Of a DNA stretch of 64,000 nt, positions 10,931 to 25,817 are shown piece after piece. The notes beneath the pieces are model-generated. The model was given only the letters and a program-made list of their open reading frames with translations. It had not been told where the DNA came from and did no database searches. Source of the DNA: Torymus aiolomorphi. Lineage: Eukaryota; Arthropoda; Insecta; Hymenoptera; Torymidae. The position numbers were made by a program, and so were the translations under genes. Where the stretch lies: the NCBI GenBank assembly GCA_036365515.1, contig CM070873.1, forward strand, positions 72,752,529 through 72,816,528. Direction: 5' to 3'. Numbering within the stretch: position 1 is the stretch's first letter; each line of letters begins with the position of its first letter.

Positions 10931-12400
10931 GTATATAATGTATTTCCGTGTTACGGAACTGACCGTTACGGACGGTTACGGAACTGACGTTTTAGCTATT
11001 ATTAGCTTGTACATCTTAACCAAGTGATATAAAAAAATTTTTCTGAGTATAGATTTCAAAGTACTTACCATTAACATGAAAAAGATCTGTTTTATTTTTT
11101 AATATTTAAAGTAAGTTTTAAGATAGTGTATAGCATTCAACATTTTCTCGAAATTTGATGGACAAAAAGTAAGCCTCTAGCTTTAATTATAAATATAGCA
11201 TTCTTTGATTGTAAAACTATAAGAAATATGTTGTGTTAGCGCCATAGTTTATGATGTATGTACAGGAATACTTTTAATGAACCTTACTATTATGTACAGT
11301 GCCGTTTCATACCCAAATTTGGATTTCGCACATGCTACGGAACTGACATTTGAGGCCTATTTTGTGGATTCGTTTTAAATTAAAGCAAGCATATTCGTTT
11401 ATGACTGTGGCCGATTGTATTTAGTGATATTATACACCATAAAGAATTATGGGAGATTCTTTTCCAAATACATAAAGGCTCCAGAAGCTTGGACACAGAA
11501 TGGGCAAGTTGCGGTGGAATCACACATATCATATAGACATATGTCCTGGATTGACCATACGTTGAAAATGCCATAAACATGCGAGAGTATATTAAAAAGA
11601 TTCTGCATTTCAGTGTACTTTGGCGTTGACTAGTTTAGGTTTAAAAGAGTCCCGAGAGAATTATATATATATATCGCTGAATTTTTTCATTTATCGAAGC
11701 GTAAGGCGAGTTGAAAGTTAAGAAGCTTTAAAAGTACTTTCCAGCGTCACGGCGCTTCGAGATTTTATTGGCAATCTATCTTCGTGTATACACAGATATA
11801 TACCGGCACGCGCTTCTCGCGACTCTTCGCTATAGTTCATTGGATCTTTTTTTTAATATATAAGCGACGTGAATTTCCTGCACTTGAAAAACGAGGCAGC
11901 AAGCGTTAATAGGGTGAGGTAACGAAGTTAGTTAAATGGACACCAAATGTTTTTGATTTAATTTCAAATATCAAACAGTTATGAATGAATGAAAAATATC
12001 GGTATTTTAACTTGTAAGATTAGGTATTAATACTGGAAACAATTAAGTCTTTATTCTCAGCTTTTTGGCCATTGTTAATCTTTTAATGCCGAAAAGTATA
12101 AATAATTTAAGTATTTTTTTGGACGAGTAAATAAATTATTTCATAAATTGAATCACTTTTAATTAAAAGAGTATTAAAATTAATAAAAAATTCATTCAAT
12201 TATATCTTGAAATTATGTCCAATTAAAATCAGTGAAAGGATATACTAATGAATATTTTAATTACGTCTACTATATAAAAATTACTTCCTCCTTATTGTAT
12301 GGATGTATTTTTTCGTTCAATGAAAACTTGTTGAAGAACTTATATAATTATACAGTTTTAGAATGAATCTAATTTCCGTGTAAACTAATTTCTACTAAAA
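10931..12400. other. AT-rich, short TACGGAACTGAC repeats
   Basis: TACGGAACTGAC occurs at about 10954, 10977 and 11337, the first two only 23 bases apart. Otherwise the sequence is AT-rich with no RNA gene or credible frame. Confidence 0.45.
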
Positions 12401-12404
12401 CTAA

Positions 12405-12665
12405 TCTCAGGTCAGTTTTCAGGTGAGATTTTAGATAAAATCTCACGCGAAAATCTCACCTGAGATTTTGCTCCAGATGCTGCAGAAAACTTACCTAAAT
12501 TAAAAATTAGCCTCTTCAGTACTGAAAATCGCTTGTTAAGATGTTTTATCCCCCAGATGAGCTCAAAAATACATGTTTAGAAGCATTTTATACATTTTTT
12601 CATTTTTAAAAAATTGGTACATGAGATCTCAGGTGATTTCTCAGGTGAGATATCAAGTGAGATCT
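12405..12665. repeat. Cluster of TCTCACCTGAGA palindromes
   Basis: AGGTGAGATTTTAGATAAAA followed by TCTCACGCGAAAATCTCACCT forms a hairpin at 12421-12461, continuing into TGAGATTTT. A second group at about 12625-12665 has ATCTCAGGTGA, TCTCAGGTGAGAT and AAGTGAGATC. The two groups lie in opposite senses about 170 bases apart, so they may be ends of a small inverted-repeat element. One more copy of the motif sits near 23106. Confidence 0.55.
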
Positions 12666-13724
12666 TTTTCTTATAATTATTATTTTACTGCTACAAGGTA
12701 TTATAAAAAAATCACCATTTTTTGAGTTATTTTATTTAAGTTATAGCAAAAACGAATATTACTCCACAACTCATACCGCCCCACATTCCCCTACTGATGT
12801 ATAGACTTTTCACAGTTAATTGTGAAAAAAGTAAATTAAATTAATCTTCACAAGTACACTTATTAAAAATCCAGATATGTACTCTTCATTCTCCAATCAT
12901 TTACTCTCTTTTTCTCAATTTATTTATTTAATAAAAGTCACGACAACAATACAGGTTTATAAAATAATTTATTTTTGCGTATTTATCGTATTATGAAAAA
13001 ATATATTAATAGAATTATAATCACTACTCACGATATTCTCTCTGACGTTAATTCGAACAACAGTTAAATAACGACCATAGCACACCAGCAGTCCAAATCC
13101 ATCAACGAAGACACGCCATTAAACTGCTCTCTCGAACAATCCACGCACTTATCAGAAAACCAGCACTAAAGCACACGCACCGATCGCTTCTATATTCGGC
13201 TCGTCGTTGCCTCCACGACCGAACCCACCGAATATAATATATATCTCACGGGCACCTGATAAACCGATTAACGCCGCTCCCGACTCTCTTCCCTCTCTCT
13301 CTGTATACACACGCTATTCATCACTGCGCGAGCACTAGGAAAGCCACATTGTTTTTCGAAGCGCTAATGAGCTAATATTGTACGCACTAATGCAGGCGGT
13401 ATATAGGCGAGGCGAGAAAACGAGTTGGAAACAATGTATACGATTGACAGAGAGCGAAAGTTGTTGCATCGAGAGAAATGAGAAGGAAGACGAAGGAGCG
13501 CCGCGTTGACCGTCTCGGCTCCTCGTTTTAGGGTCACGAGGTTTCACGCTAGAGTTGCCGTTTTCCCGGCTAGGTGGGTTGTGCGAGTGTGTGTATGTGC
13601 GTCATTGTTGGAGAAGGTTTTCTCTTCGGAACGTCTGTCTTACGTAAGACTTATAGGAAAAAGATTAAGTTTTCATATATATAATATAGAGACTGTCGTT
13701 GACTATTATTAGGAGTGATATATA
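12666..13724. other. No gene seen
   Basis: AT-rich until about 13070, then more balanced sequence with CpG at 13080-13620. No domain-bearing frame. It ends in TATATA at the MITE boundary. Confidence 0.5.
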
Positions 13725-14490
13725 CACTGAGAAAACTGTCGTAGGAAAATTTACTGAAAAGCTAATAAAAATTACTATTTTTTATAGCAACGATGGGATA
13801 TCATGGAAATTTAGGTACTTTTGCTAACTAATATAGTAATTTTTGTAGCCAAGCTTAAACTTAAAAAAAATTGATTTTCATGATTTTATATCTATAGGAT
13901 ACCTAATATTTATACAATATTTAATATATTATTAATTAAATTTAGCTATACAAGAAATAAATAAGGAAATAAAAATTTTTTTTTTACGGTGGTTGTGTAT
14001 TCGAACCCTGGACCCTCCGCACGCTAGGCAGACGCGCTAACCTCTTACCCACGTGAGCTTCTTGAGTACAAAATTTTGGAACTGATACATTGGCTACCTT
14101 CGCTTACGAGAGAACTTTGATGATTATTTGATAGCAATAAATAACTATGATAATATAAAGAAATAACTCATAGCTCACCTGCACAACGTAAAAATAAAAC
14201 AACTGAATCGATATTGTCGATGTTTTTGATAACTTAAAAGGAAGATAATCTCAAATTGCGGGAGAAACATAACCTCAATCAGACACGTGCTCCCGGCGTG
14301 CACGCAATAAGTACTACATGTAGAGGGCACTTTTTGCTATGTGTAGTAGTAAAAATTATTAAGATACCTTGTAAATATTCCTGAACTATAGCAAAATTTT
14401 TTATAATTTGCTTATATCCCCGCGTTGCTATCAAATATAGTAATTTTTGTTAGTTTTTCAGTAAATTTTCCTACGACAGTTTTCTCAGTG
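13725..14490 (-). mobile_element. MITE family CACTGAGAAAA, copy 1, TA flanks
   Basis: Both ends read CACTGAGAAAACTGTCGTAG inward and the TIRs extend about 50 bases. TA stands at 13723-13724 and 14491-14492. The interior aligns, in opposite orientation, with the copy at 61137-62317. Shared parts include AGAAACATAACCTCAATCAG, a CTTGAGT..AAAATTTTGGAACT block and the tRNA-like segment. No transposase frame, so it depends on an enzyme elsewhere, probably Tc1/mariner-like given the TA duplication. Confidence 0.85.
13987..14062 (-). tRNA. tRNA-like unit inside the MITE
   Basis: The minus strand carries an A-box-like GTAAGAGGTTAGCGCG and, about 30 bases on, a B-box-like GGGTTCGAATAC, in tRNA order and spacing. 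The same unit is at the matching place in the second MITE copy, so it belongs to the element and is not a separate insertion. Acceptor-stem pairing is poor, so a functional tRNA is unlikely. Confidence 0.55.
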
Positions 14491-14842
14491 TAGGTTTTTA
14501 TTGGCAATTTTGGTGGTAATGTTGGTGCATCATCTTAATTAATGTTTTGTTATTGCTTTTTTAAGTGTTTATACTCTTTCGAAGAAAAATTCAAAGAACC
14601 GCGTAACACCAATAAGCTTTCAAGTCAAATTTTTCGAGAAATTTTTTATAATTTTCACTAGGCAAAGCCCTTTGATCCTAGAGAATTTAAGCGTCGCAGT
14701 CAATATACACCACTTTTTTCTACCCTACAAGTGGGTCTTTGAAGATTAAAAATACTTTATGCTTTTCTTTTAATTACTTCCCAAACGAACCGAGCCAATG
14801 AGACCACCGGGGAAAATTTTGTATGACGTCAGCACCGTAATG
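14491..14842. other. AT-rich, nothing recognised
   Basis: AT-rich sequence between the MITE and the CA hairpin. No credible frame or structure. Confidence 0.5.
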
Positions 14843-14869
14843 CGACACTTTTCAAAGTGTGTGTATGTG

Positions 14870-14903
<34 letters not shown>

Positions 14904-14916
14904 TTGAAAAGTGTCG
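14843..14916. repeat. 74-bp hairpin with TG/CA stem
   Basis: CGACACTTTTCAA at 14843-14855 pairs with TTGAAAAGTGTCG at 14904-14916. Between them a TG tract runs into (TA)n and then a CA tract, so the stem can extend almost to the centre. A (TA)n run follows at 14923-14952. Confidence 0.85.
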
Positions 14917-14920
14917 GATT

Positions 14921-14955
<35 letters not shown>

Positions 14956-15721
14956 AACACCCGCAATAGTGCGACGTGATCAGCGTAACTCCAATAACGG
15001 CGATAAATGCGGACTTTGAAATTTTCAGAGCTCACTGCGCGCACTGCGGCCTTCGGTCGGGATTCCTCTCACCGCAAAATAATCGCCTCCGCGTCGAATT
15101 CCCGGGTAAAGCAATCGCTTGAGCGCGCAGCGCGTGCCTACCTACAGTTTCGTCCTCTCACGCCCACGCGCGCGCGCACTGCAACGAGCGGATAATGGAT
15201 TCGGATTCACCCCGTATATATACGCGCTTGGAATCGTTATTCTCTTTTTTTCCTCTTAAGGAGACGATATAATTATTGCTTGCATAGATGTTTCGTGGGT
15301 CGAGAGATGCGCGTGCAGCGGTGAAGCGGATTGATTCTGCGGCTTTGGCAAGTTGCTGAAGTTCTTGGAAACGAGGCAAGCGACAGGTATAGTTAGCGAG
15401 GTGGCACAGTTTGGAGTCTTAAGTTGGTGTTGTCGTTTTCGGAGTGGTTGGGGAAGAAATAATGTCGGTGGATGGGGGTATAGCTATATACCAAGATACA
15501 GATCTTGTAAAAAAAAATATTTATTTTACTTATGTAAGATTTGATAATGTGCGTGATTATCGATGTTAACGAAGTAGAGTTATAATGAACTGGAAACAAA
15601 TTTTAAGCCCAAATTATATAATTGCAAATGCAGATATTTTTTATTAAATAAATGGTCATACAATGTTTCGATTTTTTTTTATTTTTAATCTAATTTTAAT
15701 GTTCAAAAGTTTATTTTTAAC
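14917..15721. other. Mixed CpG and AT-rich, no gene accepted
   Basis: A (TA)n run, then a CpG-rich block at 15000-15190 with basic frames but no domain, then AT-rich sequence. It could be promoter-associated. Nothing definite. Confidence 0.45.
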
Positions 15722-15826
15722 GATTCTTTGCGACGTTCTTCGTCCGCGCGCTGAGATACGATGTTCTTCATCCGCGCGGTGAGATACGACCTTGTTCCGC
15801 TCAGCCGTCGATATATACTTAGTATT
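15722..15826 (-). repeat. Fragment of the 28-bp GAGATACG element
   Basis: Two full units of the 28-bp repeat found at 58785-59105 (GACGTTCTTCGTCCGCGCG then TGAGATACGA), ending in the same terminal block (ACCTTGTTCCGCTCAGCCG). Only one end of the larger element is present. Confidence 0.8.
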
Positions 15827-16352
15827 TATATGTACGAAGGACTTGAAGTTGGCATTTTTCCAAATAAACATTTAGAAATTAATTTATTAAATAATAAAAG
15901 TGTACCCTTACATGTATAGCAGATTGCACAAAAGGTGGCTTGTACTTTAATATTGGGAAATATTACATTTTAAACTGTAAATCATAAGAAGGCTGTGTGC
16001 TAATAAATTCTATATATACAATCTCACATATTTGCTGGAATCAGTATTTTCCGTATATACCTAGTAAAGTTTTTTTGGTGGTTAGAACCATACCATTTGT
16101 TGGAAAGTATAAATTTCAAATAATGTTTTCCCATACTACAGTGAAATAAGAAATCCATGTTTTCACTTACAACATACTAATTTAAACAACATTCTTAAAA
16201 TAGAAAGCTTAATATCACGCTATCAATAACTAGATCTGACAAGAACAATCTAAAAGCTCTTTAAAATCATCCTTTCTATTCCGCTCTTCTACATACTTTG
16301 ATGCAACCCAAACATTTGCCGTCCAAGCACTCGACTAAAAAAGAAAACGAAG

Positions 16353-16353
<1 letters not shown>
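15827..16353. other. AT-rich, nothing recognised
   Basis: AT-rich sequence between the 28-bp repeat fragment and the CA tract. No credible frame, RNA gene or inverted repeat. Confidence 0.5.

Positions 16354-16404
<51 letters not shown>
16354..16404. repeat. CA microsatellite
   Basis: About 25 CA units. Overlapping frames are artefacts. Confidence 0.95.
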
Positions 16405-19395
<2,991 letters not shown>

Positions 19396-20713
19396 CAGAA
19401 ACCGCTGCCAATTCATTGGCACGTATCTTCCTCAAACTTAATTTACTGATTCCTTTAATTAATTTTTAATTCCAATATTTAAAATTTAATACTTCAGAAA
19501 GACAGAAATAACAAAACTCCAGCATAATTTATTCAAATTTTTATAGATTATACATTTCCACAAAATTTCACATATACATAAAATATATATATCACAATTG
19601 CCTATAAATTTGCAACTGATATTTAGAGCTCTATGTATTTGAATGTAATTTATAGCATTCGAAACATAATTAAATTACCTATATTTTCTAAAAAAAAATT
19701 AATTTTCTAGCTATCACGGTTCTTTTGTTATTAACAGAAATGTAAAAATTTAAAAATTAAAAAAAAATCCTCAAGAAATAGATTTTAAAAATGTCTAGAA
19801 AAATTTTAACCTCAAATATCTCTGAAATTTATGAACCAATCACTTTGCCAAAAGAACTCATCCGAGAACTATCGATAATATACCTCTGCAATGAATTTTG
19901 AAGCGAATAAGACAATTTTACTCTTGTAATAGTTGAACATATAAAACTCATTTTTTTTCATTTTTCAATTTTTACGTTTTTGTTAATAACAAAAGAACCG
20001 TGATAGCTAGAGAATTAATTTTTTTAGAAAATATAGGTAATTTAATTCTCTTTCAAATACCACCCACCCCATTTAGATACATAGAGCCGTTCTCGAGAAA
20101 TTACGATTTAAAAAAAAATTGAAAAAAATTTTAACCTCAAATATCTTCGAAATTTATGGATCAATCCTTTTGCCCAAAGAACTCACTTGATTGATATACA
20201 AAACCTACCCCTACAAAGAATTTCAAAGTGATTAAGCCAATTTTACTATAGTTATTGAACGACAAAAAAAATCACTTTTTTTTATAAATTATTTTTTTTC
20301 TCAAAAATAATAAATAAAAAATCCTAAAAATTTAGTAAGTTATAGTACTTAATATCCTTTATAACCAAAAAAATATTCATGTTAATATCTTTTTTTAATT
20401 TCGAAATATAACCTATTTACAAAAAATTACGTTTTCATCAATAACTTATGACGTAATATAGCTACCGACTTTTTTTTTTTTAAATTGTAGATAATTTTAT
20501 CCTACATACAGAGAATTCATGATATATAAACAATATTTGTTCTAAATATTAAAAAAATCGAAAAAAAATTTTGAAAATTAAAAAATGGCTATAAAAAAAA
20601 AATTAAATTTTACAAAAATAGAATATTGACCCCAATTGTGGAAGCAAAATCTAAAAAAATGATCACTCTCCCGTTAAAATCGGTCGAGTAGATCATGAGA
20701 TATCAGCGTATAC

Positions 20714-20747
<34 letters not shown>

Positions 20748-20873
20748 CCATACGGACATTTTCTAAAAATAGTGTATTCGATTCCAAATTTGCTAAATAA
20801 CATTTCTAAGACATTATCTCATAAACTTTTTTTTTACTATCACAAAGCTTCCTCTATGAGGAAGCAAAAGGGT
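19396..20873 (+). mobile_element. Family H element, copy 1
   Basis: It begins ACCGCTGCCAATTCATTGG, whose core TGCCAAT-TC-ATTGGCA is a perfect small palindrome, then CTTCCTCAAACTTAATTTAC. It ends with a CA tract (20717-20746) and, about 100 bases on, the hairpin AAGCTTCCTCTATGAGGAAG plus CAAAA. Inside, a 90-base arm with ATCACGGTTCTTTTGTTATT (about 19710-19735) is inverted at 19975-20005. ACCTCAAATATCT blocks recur at about 19810 and 20140. There is no coding content. Two other copies share the right end, and two fragments share the left end. The class is unknown. Confidence 0.7.
20717..20746. repeat. CA tract of family H
   Basis: About 15 CA units in the position seen in other family H copies. 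Confidence 0.95.
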
Positions 20874-22305
20874 GATGTTTAGAAATAATTACCCTCTCCG
20901 TGGCCGAAGGAATTTCAGGAAATAGAATTATATAATAGCTTATGAATTTACATAATATGTACGTATTGCTTTGACGTCAGAATAAGCCATGCAGGATAAT
21001 TTCTACTCCTTTGTGTATATGCTTGGTATAACGATTCTTGGAAATATAACATTTCTCTGTTAGCATACGAAATGCTTTAAAATAATTTAACATATTACAT
21101 TAATCCTCTATTATATTAAAGTGTTGTCGTTCCCACTTTTTTATTAGTAGGTGAACCACTACATTTATTAATTAATTAAATTGTGGTTAAAAATTTAATT
21201 GATAATTATTATATTTAAATAGATTAAAGTATTTGATCGACTGTAAAAATATTCTTTTATTTGAAATGCTTGTTTGATCGATTAAACTTTAATTTTATAA
21301 AAATTAAATTCAATTAATTTTAATCAAATTATGAATTTCCACTGTATAAGCCAAAATAGACGAAACACCAGTATTTTAGTTATTTTACGCTTATTCTATT
21401 GTGATCGCAGAGTATGCCAAAATACCGAGTTTGCCAACAAATATCTAACATCTAAAAATCATTATACTACGAATTTTCAACTCATCAAGATACTCCTCGC
21501 GCCAAATTTTCAATTACAACCACCGCACTATCATTCTTCATTAACCCACATTTCACTCCGCACCGCCAACTATTCAACCCCAACTCTCCCACCCTCACTC
21601 CCTCCCTAATGATCTCCGAAAAAAAGGCCTTCTGCTTGGCCAGCGCCCTCGGGACTCATTTCCCGCAACCCGCAGACCTTGCGAAAAAATGTATCTCACG
21701 CACAAGGATATATAACATCGGTAAAAATCACTGATCCTCGACGTTTGTTAAAGAACGCGTCGACGCGGCGATTGTACGTACACCTATATATGAATTGCTC
21801 CGGCTTATATATTAATATATATTCTTCCCCTGCGACTTGACCGCGAACGCGCGACCCGGGAAAGCGACCACCCGAATCAATGCTGGAATTTCATCGGCCC
21901 GAGTGCGCAGATATATAGGTACGTACACATATGTATATACCTATATATGTATACAGGAACGGACGGCTGAAGATGAGTGGCAGCTGATTCCTGTCCGCGC
22001 GCGTCGCTCCGGGTTATACGCGTCCGCGCGGATGAAAGGTAGGTATATGCGTATACCGTAGCTTTAAGAGAGAGACGTTTTCTTTTGTAAATTGTATAGC
22101 GAGGCGTGTTTTTGAAACGGTGAGTTTTGCGCTAAATAAATTGCGCGGTGTTGGGGAAAAAAACTGAAGCGTCGCGTTGCGAGTTTTATTTTGTAGTGTC
22201 AGTCATGATTTTTTAAATGGAAGTGGCACTTTATTCAAGCATTCTTTGATAAAGTTATAATACTGATAATGTTAAAAGAATGCTATTTTGTTAAAAGTTT
22301 AAGCG
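20874..22305. other. AT-rich, then CpG-rich block, no gene accepted
   Basis: AT-rich to about 21640. 21640-22060 is CpG-rich with TATA-like and GTATAC palindromic runs, possibly regulatory. GTTTAAGCG at 22297-22305 is the left duplication of the next element. Confidence 0.45.
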
Positions 22306-22728
22306 AGGGGGGTCCAGAGTTTCGACGATTCACTATAAAATTGAAGTCAACTATAGATGTTTTTCAGTTCGACATATGATAATGCAGATTGTTCTTAATT
22401 TCGAAATTCTAAATTACGAAAATCATATTTACGATTGTAACACTTCACCTACTGTTCAAAACATCGAATTTCATTAATAGAATTTTAATAGGGGTACAAT
22501 ATAGATAACTCGAAATAAATCATTAGAAACAGCTTATATTTGCTTTGAAGTCGTATTGATGAAATTCAACGTTTTGGACAGTAGGTGAACTGTTACATTT
22601 GAAAATATGATTTTCGTAATTTAGAATTTCGAAATTAAAAACAATCTGCATTATCATTTGTCGAACTGAAAAACGTCTATAGTTGACTTCAATTTTATAG
22701 TGAATCGTCGAAACTTTGGACCCCCCCC
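22306..22728. mobile_element. Foldback with 8-9-bp target duplication
   Basis: GTTTAAGCG at 22297-22305 is repeated at 22729-22737. Arms of about 165 bases are near-perfect inverted copies, starting AGGGGGGTCCAGAGTTTCGA on the left and pairing with TCGAAACTTTGGACCCCCC on the right. The loop is about 90 bases. The duplication fits hAT (8 bp) or Mutator-like (9 bp) transposition. No frame. Confidence 0.85.
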
Positions 22729-22737
22729 GTTTAAGCG

Positions 22738-23403
22738 TTATTGGATATTATAATTCTGTGACTTCGAGGCATAACCACATAAATCCACTTTTTGAGTTTT
22801 TGAAAAAAAAGGTTTTAATGTTCAAAAGGTCAGAACAAACGAGATAGGGAGCGATATTGTACTATTCAATTGACACTTTCAATACACATATTTACACGGT
22901 GGTATGACCAGGTTATACATTTTCTACTTCGTGGAAACTCCCAAAAATGTGAAGTTATTTCGTTATGCCGGAAACTGTGGACTTATCTAATATTGGTGTT
23001 CTCATTTATTTTTGCAGCGTATTCTTTAACTTAATTATGAATCGGATCAATAAATTAGAAAATTAATTATTTATGAAACAAACTGATAAATACCCTACTG
23101 AAAAATCTCACCTGAGATCTCATGCCAAAATCTCATGTAACGAAAAATCTAAGTTTATAAACATTAATTTTATTATTAGAACTATATGAAATTATTATAC
23201 ATTGTGTCAAAAATATTTCGTTAACAGTAGAAAAGAAAATAATTGAAATAGTTTTTTATATACTCTATAGCAGCTTTAAAAATTACCGATTTATGTACTT
23301 CGATTAAATTAAAGTAATATTATTAGAGAACTTTTTTACCTAACATTATGCATGGTATCAATACAATAAATGCTATAGAACGTAAATAAGAGACAATTAT
23401 TAA
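22738..23403. other. AT-rich, one TCTCACCTGAGA motif
   Basis: AT-rich sequence. A single AATCTCACCTGAGATCTCAT block near 23106 matches the motif cluster at 12.4 kb. TTAA at 23400-23403 flanks the next element. Confidence 0.5.
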
Positions 23404-23675
23404 GTGGAGGTACCGGTGAAATTTCAACCCAGTCTTAAAAAAATCGCAGGGGGCTGTAAATTTTTTCATAAGATATTTTGGCATGCTGTCTTCAGTGGGA
23501 AAATCCAATTTGGTAAAAAAATTTTTTTCATCACTTTTGAATTTTCGATTTTTGAAAAAATCAATATTTTTTCAAACCCATACGTGTAGTTGTTGGTTAT
23601 CACGCAATGTATTCACAAAAAAAATTTTGTCACGTATTATAAAAACAGAATTTTTATAATTTATTTACATTTTTC

Positions 23676-23679
<4 letters not shown>

Positions 23680-23745
<66 letters not shown>
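23680..23745. repeat. TG microsatellite in foldback loop
   Basis: About 33 TG units. The cysteine/valine frame is an artefact. Confidence 0.95.
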
Positions 23746-23749
<4 letters not shown>

Positions 23750-24059
23750 TGTTTAAAAGGTCACTATACTTCAATTTTTTTGAAAAAATCAAAATGACCG
23801 AATCGAAAAAATGCTACTTCTCCGTCAATTTAAAAAATTTTTGGCTCAAAATTTTCTTGTGAATACATTGCGTGATAAACAACAACTCCACGTATCAACA
23901 ACTCCACGTATGGGTTCGAAAAAATATTAATTTTTTAAAAAATCGAAAATTCAAAAGTGATGAAAAAAATTTTTTTTTAGCAAATTGGATTTACTCACTG
24001 AATTCAGTATGCCAAGATTTGTTATGAAAAAAATTTTCAGCCCCCTGCGATTTTTTTAA

Positions 24060-24437
24060 GAGGGTGTGGTACTTATGCACTCTGTTTTACCGCCAGAACT
24101 CGGTAAATTCTATATTATTAAAATAAATATATCGAATTATGTCTTATAAAGAGATAGTTGCCCTGTGCAATGTAATAATCTACCAGCTTGCGCAGTTTTG
24201 AGCCCAAATATCAACGGCACCCTAAAAAATTTTACGAACGAAATTTGGGTTATTTTTGTTCGCAAAATTTTTTAGGATGCCGTTGATATTTGAGCTCAAA
24301 ACTGCGTAGGCTGGTAGATTATTACATTGCGCAGGGCAACTATCTCTTTATAAGACGTAATTCGATATATTTATTTTAATAATATAGAATTTACTGTGTT
24401 CTGCCGGTAAAACAGAGTACATGAGTACCACACCCTC
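24060..24437. mobile_element. TTAA-flanked foldback nested in the larger one
   Basis: TTAA at 24056-24059 and 24438-24441 flanks ends GAGGGTGTGGTACT and, from the right, GAGGGTGTGGTACTCATG. The arms pair almost to the centre, about 175 bases each, including GTAATAATCTACCAGC and AGATAGTTGCCCTG. The left arm of the host element shows the uninterrupted site (TTTTTTTAAGA). Removing 378 bases plus one TTAA restores the symmetry. Confidence 0.9.
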
Positions 24438-24678
24438 TTAAGACCGGGTTGAAATTTCACCGGTACCTCCCATTAACAGGTTTTATCGTACTTGGATTCG
24501 CGATAAATTGAAAAGCATTTTTTGTTTCCGTAAAATAAGAGGTGAGTACTAAAATTTTCAAAATTCTCACGTTTACGCACTTATGACTTGTAAAATTAGA
24601 AATTTTATACCTATAGCTATTGTACATATTTTTTATGAAATCATTTTTATTATTCAATAAGGATAACTATTTTTTTAA

Positions 24679-24880
24679 ACGTGTGCGCACATCGATTTTC
24701 AATGCCTATGTAGCGTATGCAGAGTGTGGGTTTCTCGCATTTTGAACTCGCAGGGTGCAAAGTGCTTGCTTTGCGCACTGAATGCACAAAGTGAGGGCTC
24801 TGCACACTGCGAGTTAAGAATGCGGGAATCCTACACTTTGCGTATGCTAAATAGGCATAGAAAATCGAGTTTTGTGCACT
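24679..24880. repeat. Imperfect 200-bp palindrome
   Basis: CGATTTTCAATGCCTATGTA at about 24693 pairs with TAAATAGGCATAGAAAATCG at about 24850-24869. The stem continues through GCGTATGCAGAGTGTGGGTT and CTCGCAGGGTGCAAAG. The frame on the minus strand lies wholly inside and is a by-product. No target duplication was seen. Confidence 0.75.
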
Positions 24881-25699
24881 TAGTTTAGAAAAATAAAATA
24901 AACCACAACTACAATAAACCATCAAATGATGGACTTATGTTGTTATGCCGCGCACAAAATCTGAAAAATGAACTTATGTTATTACGTTCTGGCTGTATTC
25001 TAGCTTGAGCGCAATATTTTAGCTACTTCTGACATTTTTAAATCAAAAAGACCTATTTGAAGATACGAAATCTAAGGTTTCCCCAATTAAAAAAAAAAGA
25101 ACTTATGTGGTTATGTCTCCAAGCCACAGAATTAAATTAATTGAAGGTAGTTATCGAGCTATGCAATTTCAATTAAACATTAAACTGATCGGGATTAACG
25201 AAATTATCAATTGAATTTAAAAAATCATCAATAATTATTAAGTAACAAATGCTTTATAAGTAAGTTTTGCTTATAATAATGAGCTTCCAGAATATTTGTG
25301 AAATATTAAGTAAAAGCCCTTAAAATGAATTCACAGGCTACACACCAACTTTAACGTATATTTATTTCAAAGAATGATAAAAACCGCAAATTGGATAAGG
25401 TAATCTTAACGAATTATACCACCAAAATAGTTGTTTTTAAGTTTTTATTGAAATCATCATTATGATGTTACAATATGTATTCGGAAAATTTTGAGTTATA
25501 TCATGTTTTGGACATGTCAGTTTTCAGAATATAAAGTACCTAATTTAAAGAGTGCTTATTCAGAAAAATCGATATTTTTGTTACAAAAACTATTAAATGC
25601 TAGTATAAAAGGGAAGAATAAAGGTTGTTATTGAAGATTCAATTTCTCGCAAAATGGTAAACATATAAAAATAACGTAAGAATTATGACAATGAAACTA
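24881..25699. other. AT-rich, nothing recognised
   Basis: AT-rich sequence with no supported frame or structure. Confidence 0.55.
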
Positions 25700-25817
25700 G
25701 GGGGCCTGCGCCCCCCAGCGTGCCTTCGGCACGCCGTCCCCCCCGCCCCCACACACACCTGCTCCTCGCTTCGCTCGTCGCCCGCCTCCTCCCTATGTAA
25801 AAACTTCGTTTTTACAT
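25700..25817. other. GC-rich hairpin cluster
   Basis: In an AT-rich neighbourhood stand three strong hairpins: GGGGGC-CTGC-GCCCCC (about 25701-25716), GCGTGCC-TTC-GGCACGC (25718-25734) and ATGTAAAAAC-TTC-GTTTTTACAT (25795-25817). Two share a CTTCG apex. CTCGCTTCGCTCG at 25765-25777 lies between them, and its complement is in the hairpin at 61.5 kb. No frame or known RNA family. It could be a terminator-like or transposon-end structure. Confidence 0.6.

Larger units (their letters stand above)
23404..24472. mobile_element. TTAA-flanked foldback, host of a second element
   Basis: TTAA stands at 23400-23403 and 24473-24476. Arms start GTGGAGGTACCGGTGAAATT (left) and TGGGAGGTACCGGTGAAATT (right, read inward). 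They pair through ATCGCAGGGGGCTG, the GATTTTTGAAAA region and a terminal-loop block with ATACATTGCGTGATAA. A TG tract (23680-23745) lies in the loop. A separate TTAA-flanked foldback occupies 24060-24437 in the right arm. Without it the element is about 690 bases. No frame. Confidence 0.85.
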
